From contig NZ_LUUG01000133.1 in assembly GCF_001644035.1 (NCBI RefSeq), positions 1 through 64,000 of the forward strand: DNA of 64,000 bases, written 5' to 3'. Position 1 is the first letter of the stretch, and every line of letters begins with the position of its first letter. The position numbers and the translations under genes were made by a program. Below, piece after piece: positions 34,388 to 43,120 of this stretch. The notes beneath the pieces were generated by a model. The model was given only the letters and a program-made list of their open reading frames with translations. It was not told where the DNA came from and did no database searches. Origin of the DNA: Methylomonas methanica (lineage in GTDB: Bacteria; Pseudomonadota; Gammaproteobacteria; Methylococcales; Methylomonadaceae).

Positions 34388-35181
34388 TCATTTTTTTACA
34401 ATTATCTGCTGCAAACCTGTGCCTAAAAAATCGTCCGGACGCAGCACTTTTTTGCTCAAAAACAGGATGCTTTGTTCTACCAGTTTGATGTCCACAAATG
34501 GGCAAACGCAACGGTAAATAAAATAAATAAACTCTGTGCAGCTAAAGCTTTTGTGGGTTTCAAAATCAAAGCCAAAATCGTAGGCATACCCTAGATGAGC
34601 CAGCGCCAACCGTTTAGCCTGGGCGATTGCGTTTTTACTGGCGACTGTATCGCCGCCTTTTAAAGCTTGGTAAATTCGCTCTTCCTCTGGGCTAAAATCC
34701 GGTGTCTCCATGCTGCCGACTTGTACTTTCTGCTCTGTTTGTTTGCCAAGCCGCTCCGGCAAACGCAAGATGGCGATCTTGTCGCAACGGCTAAATGTCA
34801 AAATATCTTCCATAAACACGCCTTCGGCCATGGAGTGCACCACCATTTGTTTGCCGGGGGTGAACCAGTCTTTGCCATTGTCCTGCTGACTGGCGCGTGC
34901 CAACGGCCTGTCCAACTCGTCCGTGGCTTCGCCGTAATAAAATCCGGCATGGCTAAGGTGCCTCCGATAAATTTGCCGTCCAGATAATTATCGTAACCGC
35001 GCAACAGGATATCGCCCGGTTGTAATGTGTCGAGTATCTCGCGCAAGTCCGGGCCTTTAATGCGATAAGAACCGGGATCGTAAATGATGAACATCGGGTG
35101 CGGGTAAATTTTGATATCGCCGAAAAAAGTTAAAAACTTTTCCCAGGGACTCTGCCGACGGGTCTTCGGGGTTGCACTCAT
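34388..35181 (-). pseudogene. NlpC/P60-like (YiiX/YebB-type) cysteine hydrolase, frameshifted
   Basis: Two frames make one gene. The 5' part from ATG 35181 (AAGGAG upstream) encodes WEKFLTFFGDIKIYPHPMFI and LQPGDILLRGYDNYLDGKFIGGT; one base missing near 34954-34956 shifts the frame, after which SHAGFYYGEATDELDRPLAR continues in the frame of 34388-34915. The papain-like residues are split: the H of SHAGFYYG and the C of SFSCTEFIYFIY. All motifs are intact once repaired. The enzyme class cuts peptide or amide bonds in envelope substrates. Confidence 0.8.
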
Positions 35182-35360
35182 GTTCGGTCTCCTTGTCGCT
35201 GGGTTATTAAAAGCGCGTACCTGACTATCTTCCTCCTGGGGGCTTATCGACGCAAGGCGCATGCATAATGCCGCTAATGAACCGTGAGTTTTTGAACTTG
35301 CTGTGGGATAGCCGCGGCAGACTTGCTGGCCAGGGGCTGTGATCGAATGAAAAGGTGGTG

Positions 35361-35436
35361 TTATAAAACCGGCCCTTAAATATCGTCGCTCCTGCGAAGG
35401 CGAGAGCCCAGGGATTTTTAAGGACCAGGTTAATAA
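35361..35436. mobile_element. 76-bp shortened MITE copy
   Basis: Ends TTATAAAACCGGCCCTTAAAT and ATTTTTAAGGACCAGGTTAATAA match those of the 118-bp element at 7074-7191 with several changes, and the internal GCTCC..CGAAGG..GAGAGCCCA hairpin is retained while the second hairpin is deleted. Confidence 0.65.
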
Positions 35437-35462
35437 TGCAAAGCGAAACGCTGAAACGGGCC

Positions 35463-36113
35463 TTACTTGCTACTAAAAAAGGCCTCCAATGCTTTTGCCC
35501 GGTCGGCGCTGACTATCTGCGCGTGTGGCCGGCTTTCGATCAGTTGTATATACGCCTCAATGCCCGGAATATGCGTGGTCACCAAATTCTCGCCGTAAAT
35601 TTTTTGGGTGGCAAAACCCACCAATTGCAGATGCGGCCAGGCCACGATGTCTGCCGTACTAAAGCTGTCGCCCAGCGCATAGGGCGACAATTTCAGTAGC
35701 TTGGCTAAACCTTTCAGACCGGTATCGAGCTTGGTCCGGACTTCATCCTTGGTTTCTTGCGATGCGGTATTACCGAACAGGGCTTCACCATAAAGACGGC
35801 GAGCGATCAACTCGACGTTCAGTTCGAGATGCTGGATAAATTCTCGGCATTTACCGCGTTCGTAGGCATCGGCCGGATACAGCGGATGTTCCGGAAACGC
35901 ATCTTCCAGATACTCCAGGATTGCTTGCGATTCCGATAGATAACCGTCGCTGGTTTTTATGAACGGGATTTTTCCCAGCGGCGAACGTTGCAACAAGTCT
36001 TCGCTCTGGCTGGGTGGGGTAAACTCTTCGATGAACGCTATATCCTTTTCCATCAACGCAAATTTGATTTTGTTGTAATAGTTGCTGATTGCTAAACCGT
36101 ATAAAGTAATCAT
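35463..36113 (-). CDS. Glutathione S-transferase family protein
   Basis: A 216-residue GST with an N-terminal thioredoxin-like domain (ITLYGLAISNYYNKIKFALMEK, SPLGKIPFIKTSDGYLSESQAILEYLED) and an all-helical C-terminal domain (YALGDSFSTADIVAWPHLQL). S10/N11 near the first helix are candidates for the catalytic position. It diverges from a TetR gene with two operator-like palindromes between, so it is the likely regulated target, conjugating or reducing an electrophile. Confidence 0.9.
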   Translation of the reverse strand: MITLYGLAISNYYNKIKFALMEKDIAFIEEFTPPSQSEDLLQRSPLGKIPFIKTSDGYLSESQAILEYLEDAFPEHPLYPADAYERGKCREFIQHLELNVELIARRLYGEALFGNTASQETKDEVRTKLDTGLKGLAKLLKLSPYALGDSFSTADIVAWPHLQLVGFATQKIYGENLVTTHIPGIEAYIQLIESRPHAQIVSADRAKALEAFFSSK

Positions 36114-36152
36114 CGAATAATCTCCAGTAGTTGAATTAAAGACTGCGGCATA

Positions 36153-36198
36153 ACAGACCGGTCAGTCTATTGAAATAATACATACCGGTCTGTATAGT
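36153..36198. promoter_or_regulatory. TetR-type twin operators and tetR promoter
   Basis: Two palindromes share the core ACCGGT: AGACCGGTCAGTCT (36155-36168) and TACATACCGGTCTGTA (36179-36194). The second lies in the 17-bp spacer of a rightward promoter TTGAAA (36170-36175) / TATAGT (36193-36198). This fits autorepression of the TetR gene and control of the GST gene. Confidence 0.75.
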
Positions 36199-36228
36199 TG
36201 CAACATGTTTTTTCCCCGGTACTCAATT

Positions 36229-36807
36229 ATGGCCCGCAATCTCCACGATCACATTTTGCAAACCGCCTCTGCACTGTTTTACAGCCAAGGCATCAAGGCC
36301 ACCGGCGTCGACGCGATAGTAAAAGCTGCCGGGACCACCAAGATGAGCCTGTATAAGTACTTTCCGTCAAAGGACGATTTGGTCTTGGCGCATCTAAGCA
36401 AAAGCAGAGATGCCATGCTCAATCGCATCCTGGCTGGCGTGGAATTGCGCGCCAGCGAACCCAAGCAAAAGTTGCTGGCGGTATTTGCGGTATTCGATGA
36501 GTTGTTATCCAGCCCGGAATTTCGCGGTTGCCCGTTCATCAACGCCTCCGCCGAATTTGCCGAAGCGTCCAACCCGGTGCAGCTGGCCGCCGCCGAATTT
36601 TCCGACACCTTCCGGGAAATCTTGGCGGATTTGGCCCGGCAAGCCGGCGCGCAGGACTCGGAATCACTGTCCCGGCAACTGGCCATGCTGATTTCCGGGG
36701 CTATAGTCAGCGAACAGATGCGCCGACAGTCGGGGGCGATGCGTACCGCTGCGGCGGCTGCAAACATCCTGATCGAGCAAAGTTTAAGCCGCGCGGAACC
36801 AGCTTAA
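36229..36807 (+). CDS. TetR/AcrR-family regulator
   Basis: A 192-residue repressor with the TetR helix-turn-helix at about 5-50 (ILQTASALFYSQGIKATGVDAIVKAAG, SLYKYFPSKDDLV) and a ligand domain containing FRGCPFINASAEF. An ATG at 36205 is possible, but it coincides with the predicted transcription start, so I use 36229. Operators sit directly upstream, shared with the divergent GST gene. It probably senses an electrophile or xenobiotic. Confidence 0.9.
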   Translation: MARNLHDHILQTASALFYSQGIKATGVDAIVKAAGTTKMSLYKYFPSKDDLVLAHLSKSRDAMLNRILAGVELRASEPKQKLLAVFAVFDELLSSPEFRGCPFINASAEFAEASNPVQLAAAEFSDTFREILADLARQAGAQDSESLSRQLAMLISGAIVSEQMRRQSGAMRTAAAAANILIEQSLSRAEPA

Positions 36808-36889
36808 TCCGCGCTGCCGGCAACTGACATACAATATCGCTACCTTAGGCCTCCCGAGAGGTCCCATCATTCTTTGGACTTAACCGCTT

Positions 36890-38368
36890 TTGAGCTCACT
36901 ACGCCAACTCGTTTCCCAAACCGCCATCTACGGTCTCAGCAGTATCGTCGGCCGTTTTTTGAATTATCTGCTGGTGCCGCTGTACACCTATACCTTCAGT
37001 GCCGGCGAATACGGCGTGGTTTCCGAGTTTTACGCCTATGCCGGATTTTTTGCGGTGCTTATGGTACTGGGGTTGGAGACGGGTTATTTTCGGTTTCGAC
37101 AGCGACAAGAATTTAGTAGTGACGAAGTCTATCGTAACGCCTTAGGTTTTCTGTTGATCACTAGCCTAGGCTTTATCGCGGCAATCTACTATTGGCAACA
37201 GCCGCTGGCTGACTGGTTGCAATATCCGCTACATCCGGAGTATTTGCTGTGGTTCGGCTGGATTTTGGCGCTCGATGCGCTATCGGCACTGCCGTTTGCC
37301 CGGCTGCGCGCCGAGAATCGGGCCTGGCGTTTCGCCGGCATCAAAATGACCGAGATCTTCATCGCCATCGCCTTGAATCTACTGTTTTTGTTGGCCTGGC
37401 CCAAGCTGCAAAGCGTCTGGCCGGACAGCGAACTGGCTGCTTATTACGACCCTGAATTGGGTGTGGGTTACATCTTTTTAGCCAATCTGGCTGCCAGTGT
37501 TTGCAAGTTGCTGTTGTTACTGCCGCAATTTCGCGCGGTGCGTTTCCAACTCGATCCGCGCGTGCTCGGGCCGATGCTGCGTTACTCTCTGCCCATGGTC
37601 ATCATCGGCTTTGCCGGCATGATCAACGAGATGTTGGACCGGGCGATTTTGAAAGTGCTGCTGCCTTACGATTTGCCTACCAACCTGAAAATGCTCGGCA
37701 TCTACGGCGCCTGCTACAAGCTGTCCATTTTGATGAGTTTGTTTGTGCAGGCCTTTCGCTACGCCGGTGAACCGTTTTTCTTTTCCTATGCCGGCCGCGC
37801 CGACGCCAAAAGGGCTTATGCGTTGGTGATGCAGTATTTCGTGATTGCCGGGGTATTTATATTTTTAGTCGTGATGCTGTTCATCGATCTGTTCAAGTAT
37901 TTTATCGGCGAGGAGTATCGCGCCGGCCTGGAGGTGGTGCCGATTTTACTGATGGCCAATCTGCTGCTGGGGATTTATGTGAATCTGTCGGTCTGGTACA
38001 AGCTCAGCGACCGCACCGGCCTGGGCGCCTGGGTGTCGCTGGCCGGGGCAGGGCTGACCATTGTGTTGAATATCTGCTGGATACCGGTGTGGGGCTATGT
38101 CGGCTCGGCGTGGGCGACGCTGGCTTGTTATTTATTTATGGTGGTTTTATCTTGGGCTTTGGGCCGGCGCTATTATCCGGTGAGTTATCCGGTGGGTAAA
38201 ATAGCCGGCTATTTTGCATTGGGTTTGGCGCTATATTTTGCCAACCGCTACGTGTTGGATAGCTATCAGATCAATGTTTGGTTGGCTGGCGCCGTGGGCT
38301 TGTTGCTTTATTTGAGCGTTGCGGCTTGGTTGGATGTTCGACCTATATTGCGCCGCCGACCGCATTAA
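36890..38368 (+). CDS. Polysaccharide/oligosaccharide flippase (MOP superfamily)
   Basis: A 492-residue inner-membrane protein with 12 to 14 helices in Wzx/MATE style (LVSQTAIYGLSSIVGRFLNYLLVPLYTYTFSAGEYG at the start; RYSLPMVIIGFAGMINEMLDRAIL in the middle). It should flip a lipid-linked glycan to the periplasm. The start is a TTG at 36890, with no in-frame ATG near. No glycosyltransferase lies beside it; ribF and a DUF1289 gene follow on the other strand. Confidence 0.88.
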   Translation: MSSLRQLVSQTAIYGLSSIVGRFLNYLLVPLYTYTFSAGEYGVVSEFYAYAGFFAVLMVLGLETGYFRFRQRQEFSSDEVYRNALGFLLITSLGFIAAIYYWQQPLADWLQYPLHPEYLLWFGWILALDALSALPFARLRAENRAWRFAGIKMTEIFIAIALNLLFLLAWPKLQSVWPDSELAAYYDPELGVGYIFLANLAASVCKLLLLLPQFRAVRFQLDPRVLGPMLRYSLPMVIIGFAGMINEMLDRAILKVLLPYDLPTNLKMLGIYGACYKLSILMSLFVQAFRYAGEPFFFSYAGRADAKRAYALVMQYFVIAGVFIFLVVMLFIDLFKYFIGEEYRAGLEVVPILLMANLLLGIYVNLSVWYKLSDRTGLGAWVSLAGAGLTIVLNICWIPVWGYVGSAWATLACYLFMVVLSWALGRRYYPVSYPVGKIAGYFALGLALYFANRYVLDSYQINVWLAGAVGLLLYLSVAAWLDVRPILRRRPH

Positions 38369-38595
38369 ATACCCGGCAACTGTTCGGAATAGAAAGGTCC
38401 AAGTCGGCGGGTTTTTAAACTATCGATGCGGCGCTCTGCAACGCGCTGCAAAATCACGTTACGTGTCTGCGCGTCTGCGCTAGACCAAAGGCGGATTTCA
38501 TCCAGGGAGCGGAAGCAGCCCAGGCAAATATCGTCGTCGTTCAGACAACAGTTTCTGACGCATGGCGATGTTGGGTTGGATTCTGAATTGATCAT
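38365..38595 (-). CDS. DUF1289-family small Cys protein
   Basis: A 76-residue protein with the DUF1289 pattern CVRNCCLNDDDICLGCFRSLDEI, a cysteine set that could hold iron-sulfur or zinc. It overlaps ribF by 4 bp (ATGA) and so is translationally coupled to it. Converges on the flippase gene with a 4-bp overlap. Role unknown, often placed near redox or flavin genes. Confidence 0.9.
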   Translation of the reverse strand: MINSESNPTSPCVRNCCLNDDDICLGCFRSLDEIRLWSSADAQTRNVILQRVAERRIDSLKTRRLGPFYSEQLPGI

Positions 38596-39536
38596 GGTCG
38601 GGGCGTTTGTTGTTGAAAATACTGTTGAGCCTGCTCCACATCGCGGTGTATCTGCTGTGTCAACTCGATCAGCGAGGCAAAACGGATTTCGTCGCGCAGC
38701 TTCTTTTTAAAATGCACTTCAACGTAATGACCATAAATGTCCTGATTGAAGTTGAATAAATGCGTTTCCAAGACCACTTTAGCGCCACCGTCGAAGGTGG
38801 GGCGGGTGCCGACATTGGCGACACCTTGATGTTCGCTGCCATTCAAGCCGGTCATCGTCACCGCGAACACGCCAACGATAGGGGTATTCTTCCTGAACAT
38901 TCTGACGTTAGCGGTCGGAAAACCCAACTCCCTGCCGCGTTTGTCACCGTGCGCCACCCGGCCGCATACCGAATAATCCCGGCCCAGCATTAGTTTGGCT
39001 TGTTCCAATTGGCCTTCGCCGAGGGCATCGCGAATCAGGGTGCTGCTAACTCTTAAACCGGCCAGCTCGAAAGAATGACTATCTTCCACCGCAAAACCGT
39101 AATCCTGGCCGCGATGCTGTAACAGCGCGAAATTGCCGCGCCGCGCCTTGCCGAAGTGAAAATCGTCGCCAACCACCAAATGTTTGACGCGCAAGCGCTC
39201 GACCAAAATGTCGCGAATGAAATGCTCGGCATCGCAATCGGCCAGGCTGCGGTTGAAAGGCAACACCAGCAATTCGTCGACCGGTAATTTAGCAAACTGA
39301 ATGGTTTTCTCGCGCAAACGGGTCAATCTGGACGGCGCATGGTCACCGAGAAAATACTCCAAAGGCTGGGGTTCGAAGACCATCGCCACGGTCGGCAACT
39401 GCAAACGCCGGCCGTGCTCTGCCAGTTTTTCGATCACCAACTGATGGCCAAGATGCAGACCGTCGAAGTTGCCTATGGTCAGCACACAGCCGTCGCGTAA
39501 CGGCTCAAGATGATTCAATCCCCGAATTAAGCGCAT
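38592..39536 (-). CDS. ribF: Bifunctional riboflavin kinase / FAD synthetase
   Basis: A 314-residue enzyme making FMN and FAD. The N-terminal nucleotidyltransferase shows GNFDGLHLGHQLVIEKL, and the C-terminal flavokinase has GRDYSVCGRVAHGDKRGRELGFPTAN and NVGTRPTFDGG. I start at the ATG at 39536, since MRLIRGL is the usual RibF beginning; the frame open to 39611 adds 25 unlikely residues. Followed by the coupled DUF1289 gene. Confidence 0.95.
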   Translation of the reverse strand: MRLIRGLNHLEPLRDGCVLTIGNFDGLHLGHQLVIEKLAEHGRRLQLPTVAMVFEPQPLEYFLGDHAPSRLTRLREKTIQFAKLPVDELLVLPFNRSLADCDAEHFIRDILVERLRVKHLVVGDDFHFGKARRGNFALLQHRGQDYGFAVEDSHSFELAGLRVSSTLIRDALGEGQLEQAKLMLGRDYSVCGRVAHGDKRGRELGFPTANVRMFRKNTPIVGVFAVTMTGLNGSEHQGVANVGTRPTFDGGAKVVLETHLFNFNQDIYGHYVEVHFKKKLRDEIRFASLIELTQQIHRDVEQAQQYFQQQTPRP

Positions 39537-39693
39537 GATGGCTGTCTGACTAAAAAGACTAATTCTATCAGTAACAGCCGGTGAGCGACCATGCCGCAGT
39601 GACCAACGCATTTGGCGGCGCTAAAATTCGTCTTGCCGCATCATAGTTTTCCACCGAATATAAGCCATCTGAATTACCCGGCAAACCACCGAC

Positions 39694-40284
39694 ATGACAT
39701 CGATAAACAGCATCTGCATCTATTGCGGTTCCAGCCCGGGCCGGATTCAGGCATACGGCGAGGCCGCGCAAGCCTTGGCCGCCGCACTGGTCAGCCGTAA
39801 CATCCGCTTGATTTACGGCGGTGCCGGGATCGGCATCATGGGCATGGTCGCGGACCAGGTGTTAAAACTCGGCGGCCAAGCGATTGGCGTTATTCCCAAA
39901 GCCTTGGCGCACAAGGAGGTCGCCCATCCCAATCTGACCGAATTGCACGTCACCCAATCCATGCATGAGCGAAAAATGCTGATGGCCGAACTGGCGGACG
40001 GTTTTATCGCACTGCCCGGCGGTATCGGTACGCTGGAGGAATTATTCGAAATTTGGACTTGGGCGCAGCTGGGTTTTCATCAAAAGCCCTGCGGTTTGTT
40101 AAATGTGGCGGGTTATTACGATGCCTTGATCAACTTTCTGGATCATGTTGCCGCCGAGCAATTCGTCAAGCCGCATCACCGTGGCATGTTAATGGTCGAG
40201 GCCGATCCGCAAGTATTGCTGGACCGCTATGTCAATTATCAGCCGCCTGCTGTAAAACATTGGGTGAACAAAGACCAAACCTGA
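39694..40284 (+). CDS. LOG-family (TIGR00730) Rossmann-fold protein
   Basis: A 196-residue protein with both LOG signatures: YGGAGIGIMGMVAD, and the PGGxGTxxE motif in FIALPGGIGTLEELFEIWTW after MHERKMLMAELADG. Homologues are nucleotide 5'-monophosphate phosphoribohydrolases that free bases from AMP, GMP or cytokinin-ribotides; earlier annotations as lysine decarboxylase are now seen as wrong for this motif. Monocistronic as far as seen. Confidence 0.93.
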   Translation: MTSINSICIYCGSSPGRIQAYGEAAQALAAALVSRNIRLIYGGAGIGIMGMVADQVLKLGGQAIGVIPKALAHKEVAHPNLTELHVTQSMHERKMLMAELADGFIALPGGIGTLEELFEIWTWAQLGFHQKPCGLLNVAGYYDALINFLDHVAAEQFVKPHHRGMLMVEADPQVLLDRYVNYQPPAVKHWVNKDQT

Positions 40285-40386
40285 GCCAGCATACCGGTCT
40301 GCGTCTGAGTTATTTTTTATTCGGATTGAGAGTTTGCGGTCTTGGACTATCATCGACAGGGTGTAACGCGCGATTTTTAGGGTTTG

Positions 40387-41287
40387 ATGAATATGGCTAA
40401 GGTAAACGGCGAGAAATTGAATCGCAGAGTGGCTTTTCGCATCTATGAACAAGCCAATCTTTTCTATCGGAAGATTGATCGGGATCGGCACATGCAAGCG
40501 CCGGAAAATTTCGACGCTTTGCTGAGTAACAGTGATCTGTCTGATGCCGCCGCGCCTGATGCGCTGCCCGATTCGCAAAGCCGGGAAAACGATACGCTCA
40601 ACGTCAATATCAGCGCCAGCGGTATTGCGTTTACCTCGAAAGACTCTTTGCAAGCCGGCGATTATCTGATGCTGCGGATATTGCTTTTATCCAGCATGAC
40701 GGCAATCATGACCTGTTGTAAGGTGGTGTATTGCCAAACCCAGCAACCCTTACGAAAACGACCGTTATCCGTATTTAATCGGCGCCCAATTCATCAATCT
40801 GACGCCCGAAGATACCGCGCTGTTAAGCAAACATATCGACAGGAATAAAAAACAGCAGTGGGCCGTGAACGGTGCATTGCTGAGCCTGGCCTTACTCGTC
40901 CTGGCGATGCCGGATGCCGCATTCGGGCTGTTAATGGGCTTCGTCCATCATATTTTCGAAGTTGTTTTGCACGTCATACACTTGATCTTCGAGTATGCCG
41001 AATACGGTCTGGATCATGTCATAGAACACGCATTCCATACCGATACGCACACTACGCAAGTCATCGTTTTTTATATTCTGTGTACGGTCGGCCTGATCGG
41101 CCTGTACTTTCTTTGGCGTATTGTTCCGCATAACTGTCGGCGGGCTGGAAATAGCCTGATAGCTTTCTGGTGCCGTAAAAAAGCCAGTTGTTTTTACTTT
41201 TGGGGTCAGCAAGCGCTGGTGGATAAGATCAAGATTGTTGCAATCGGCGTTATCGCCGTTACCGGCTATGCCTATTTTGGGATGTGA
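40387..41287 (+). pseudogene. PilZ-domain membrane protein, frameshifted
   Basis: Two frames join to a single protein of about 300 residues. The first frame carries EKLNRRVAFRIYEQANLFYRKID, then a PilZ-like DTLNVNISASGIAFTSKDSLQAGDYLMLRI. Around 40738-40741 (ACCCAG) one extra base shifts the frame; dropping it gives SNPYENDRYPYLIGAQFINLTPED and runs on into two membrane helices and a TM tail in the frame of 40865-41287. The PilZ RxxxR motif is incomplete, so c-di-GMP binding is uncertain. ATG 40387 follows AGGG. Confidence 0.75.
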
Positions 41288-41363
41288 CTGTGTTCTTATT
41301 AGGGGTGTGGTTTTCCCTCGAATTTAGGCTGGACTGACGTAACAGCCCAGCCCTGTTCAAGCT

Positions 41364-41720
41364 TTAAAGCGCTTTATACAGTTCGATAGTTTTGGTCAAT
41401 TCTTCAGTAGCTTTGGCTACGTTACCGGCTTTAGACTGGATCTGTCCTTGCATCAAAGATGCGTGAGCTTTTTTCGCGGCTTCGGAACTGCCGGCAATCG
41501 CTTCGGAACTGTTTCTGGCGGCTTTCAGATGAATCTGCGCAGCGGAGAAATCGCTTTTGCTGATTTCAACCAGCGCTTTTTCTATGTGAGAAATAATGCC
41601 GGCGGTACCGGATTGCGCTGCGGCAGCTGGTGCTTCTTCAGCAGCAAATGCGCAAACGTTGGTCAGACTCAAAGACGCTGCCAATGACAGGGTTAACACT
41701 GCTTTTGTAAATAATTTCAT
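41364..41720 (-). CDS. Exported helical Ala-rich protein
   Basis: A 118-residue protein with signal peptide (KLFTKAVLTLSLAASLSLTNVCAFA) and a mature part that is mostly helices (IISHIEKALVEISKSDFSAAQIHLKAARNSSEAIAG; KKAHASLMQGQIQSKAGNVAKATEELTKTIELY). The repeat spacing looks tetratricopeptide-like but I cannot fit the TPR consensus. Family not recognised. Likely periplasmic. Confidence 0.75.
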   Translation of the reverse strand: MKLFTKAVLTLSLAASLSLTNVCAFAAEEAPAAAAQSGTAGIISHIEKALVEISKSDFSAAQIHLKAARNSSEAIAGSSEAAKKAHASLMQGQIQSKAGNVAKATEELTKTIELYKAL

Positions 41721-42127
41721 TAAGTAGATTTCATGTGATGGTTAATAGGTCCAATGCCCTAAAAAACACGTCATCACAGAATAGATTTTTTGTACCGGAA
41801 ACTTACTGTCTAAGTTTGTCGCGAACGAGCACCGGCACAGCACCTTTTGGCAAATTGCCGACAAAAGGCTTGGAGCAAATCCATGCTGATTGGAAGTATC
41901 TTTTTTCCTACTGGGTCCAATTGAAAAACATTATTGCTTTTCAGGGACCATCATAACGGATTTAGCGCGTCGGCAACGGACCATTTGCAATGGGTGGTTG
42001 CGACAAGTTGCCGCAGCGCCCCGATTCTCGGTTTTCTAGGGCGCAAGCCGGCGCCATATCGCGGTCACCACGCCCTGTCCGGCAATCATTTATAATGCCC
42101 AACCGCCTATTGCCGCATTCATCCATC
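41721..42127. other. Intergenic region with promoter of the photolyase-like gene
   Basis: About 400 bp between divergent genes. A perfect -10 TATAAT at 42091-42096 lies 32 bp before the radical SAM gene; no good -35 is visible, so an activator may be used. Otherwise nothing recognised; the frame 41735-41956 is unsupported. Confidence 0.5.
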
Positions 42128-43120
42128 ATGATCGACACCCTATACATCGAATCCGCTATCGAGCAGCATCCGCGCGTGGCAGATATTCGGCGGCGTTTTC
42201 CGCAAGCGCGGACGGTGGCTTGCGAGCGCTTCGGCGAGGTGTTTAATCCCAAGGCGCAAAACTTTCGTTTACAAAAACAGCATCCGGCATTGATTCTGGC
42301 GGAAAAATATCAAAAATTCGTATTGCCGGCGCCCACCGGTTACGGCATCGGTGGACAGCGCAATTATTATTTTTCGCACATGCTTAATTGTCTGTACGAC
42401 TGCCGTTATTGCTTTTTGCAGGGCATGTACCAGTCGGCCAATTACGTGCTGTTTGTAAATTACGAGGATTTTCAAGAGCAAATTTGCCAAACCTGTTTGC
42501 AAACCCCGGATGAGGATGTGTACTTTTTCTCCGGTTACGATTGCGACAGCCTGGCTTTCGAGCCGATCACCGACTTTGCCGAACAATTTTTACCGGTGTT
42601 CGCCGAATTACCCAATGCCTGGCTGGAGTTGCGCACCAAGAGCACGCAGATCAGAAGTCTGTTGAATCGCGAGGTGGTGCCGCGCTGTGTGGTAGCTTTC
42701 AGCCTCTCGCCGGATGCGGTGGCCGATAAGGTGGAAGCCAAAGCACCCAATGTGACCAAGCGCATCGAAGCCGCCGCCAAATTGCAGCAACAAGGCTGGC
42801 AAATCGGTTTGCGTTTCGACCCTTTAGTTTATCAGCACGACTATCGGCAGCAATACCGGGCGTTGTTTGAACAAGTATTCGCAGTCATCAATGCCGAAGC
42901 CTTACATTCCGTCAGTCTGGGGGTGTTTCGATTGCCTGAGCAATATTTCAAAAAAATCCATAAGCTGTACCCGGATGAAAGACTATTCGCCAGCCCGCTG
43001 CAAACCGCGTCCGGCATGGTGTCTTACCGCGCCGAACTGGAACAGGCGATGATGGCCGACTGCTCGCAAATGTTGCTGGAATATATTCCGCACAGCGCAT
43101 TTTTCCCATGCACGCTGTAA
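42128..43120 (+). CDS. Spore-photolyase-like radical SAM protein
   Basis: A 330-residue enzyme with the radical SAM cluster C88-x3-C92-x2-C95 in LNCLYDCRYCFLQGMY. Surrounding text (PTGYGIGGQRNYYFSHML, VYFFSGYDCDSLAFEPITDF, WLELRTKSTQI) matches the SPL-like family found outside spore formers. SplB repairs thymine dimers, but the role of these non-spore homologues is not settled. The start at 42128 replaces a frame opening at 41990. Overlaps the next gene by 13 bp. Confidence 0.9.
   Translation: MIDTLYIESAIEQHPRVADIRRRFPQARTVACERFGEVFNPKAQNFRLQKQHPALILAEKYQKFVLPAPTGYGIGGQRNYYFSHMLNCLYDCRYCFLQGMYQSANYVLFVNYEDFQEQICQTCLQTPDEDVYFFSGYDCDSLAFEPITDFAEQFLPVFAELPNAWLELRTKSTQIRSLLNREVVPRCVVAFSLSPDAVADKVEAKAPNVTKRIEAAAKLQQQGWQIGLRFDPLVYQHDYRQQYRALFEQVFAVINAEALHSVSLGVFRLPEQYFKKIHKLYPDERLFASPLQTASGMVSYRAELEQAMMADCSQMLLEYIPHSAFFPCTL

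Noticed and set aside
39694-40284. Lysine decarboxylase
   Set aside because: The PGGxGTxxE motif marks LOG-type nucleotide phosphoribohydrolases; the older name is a misannotation.
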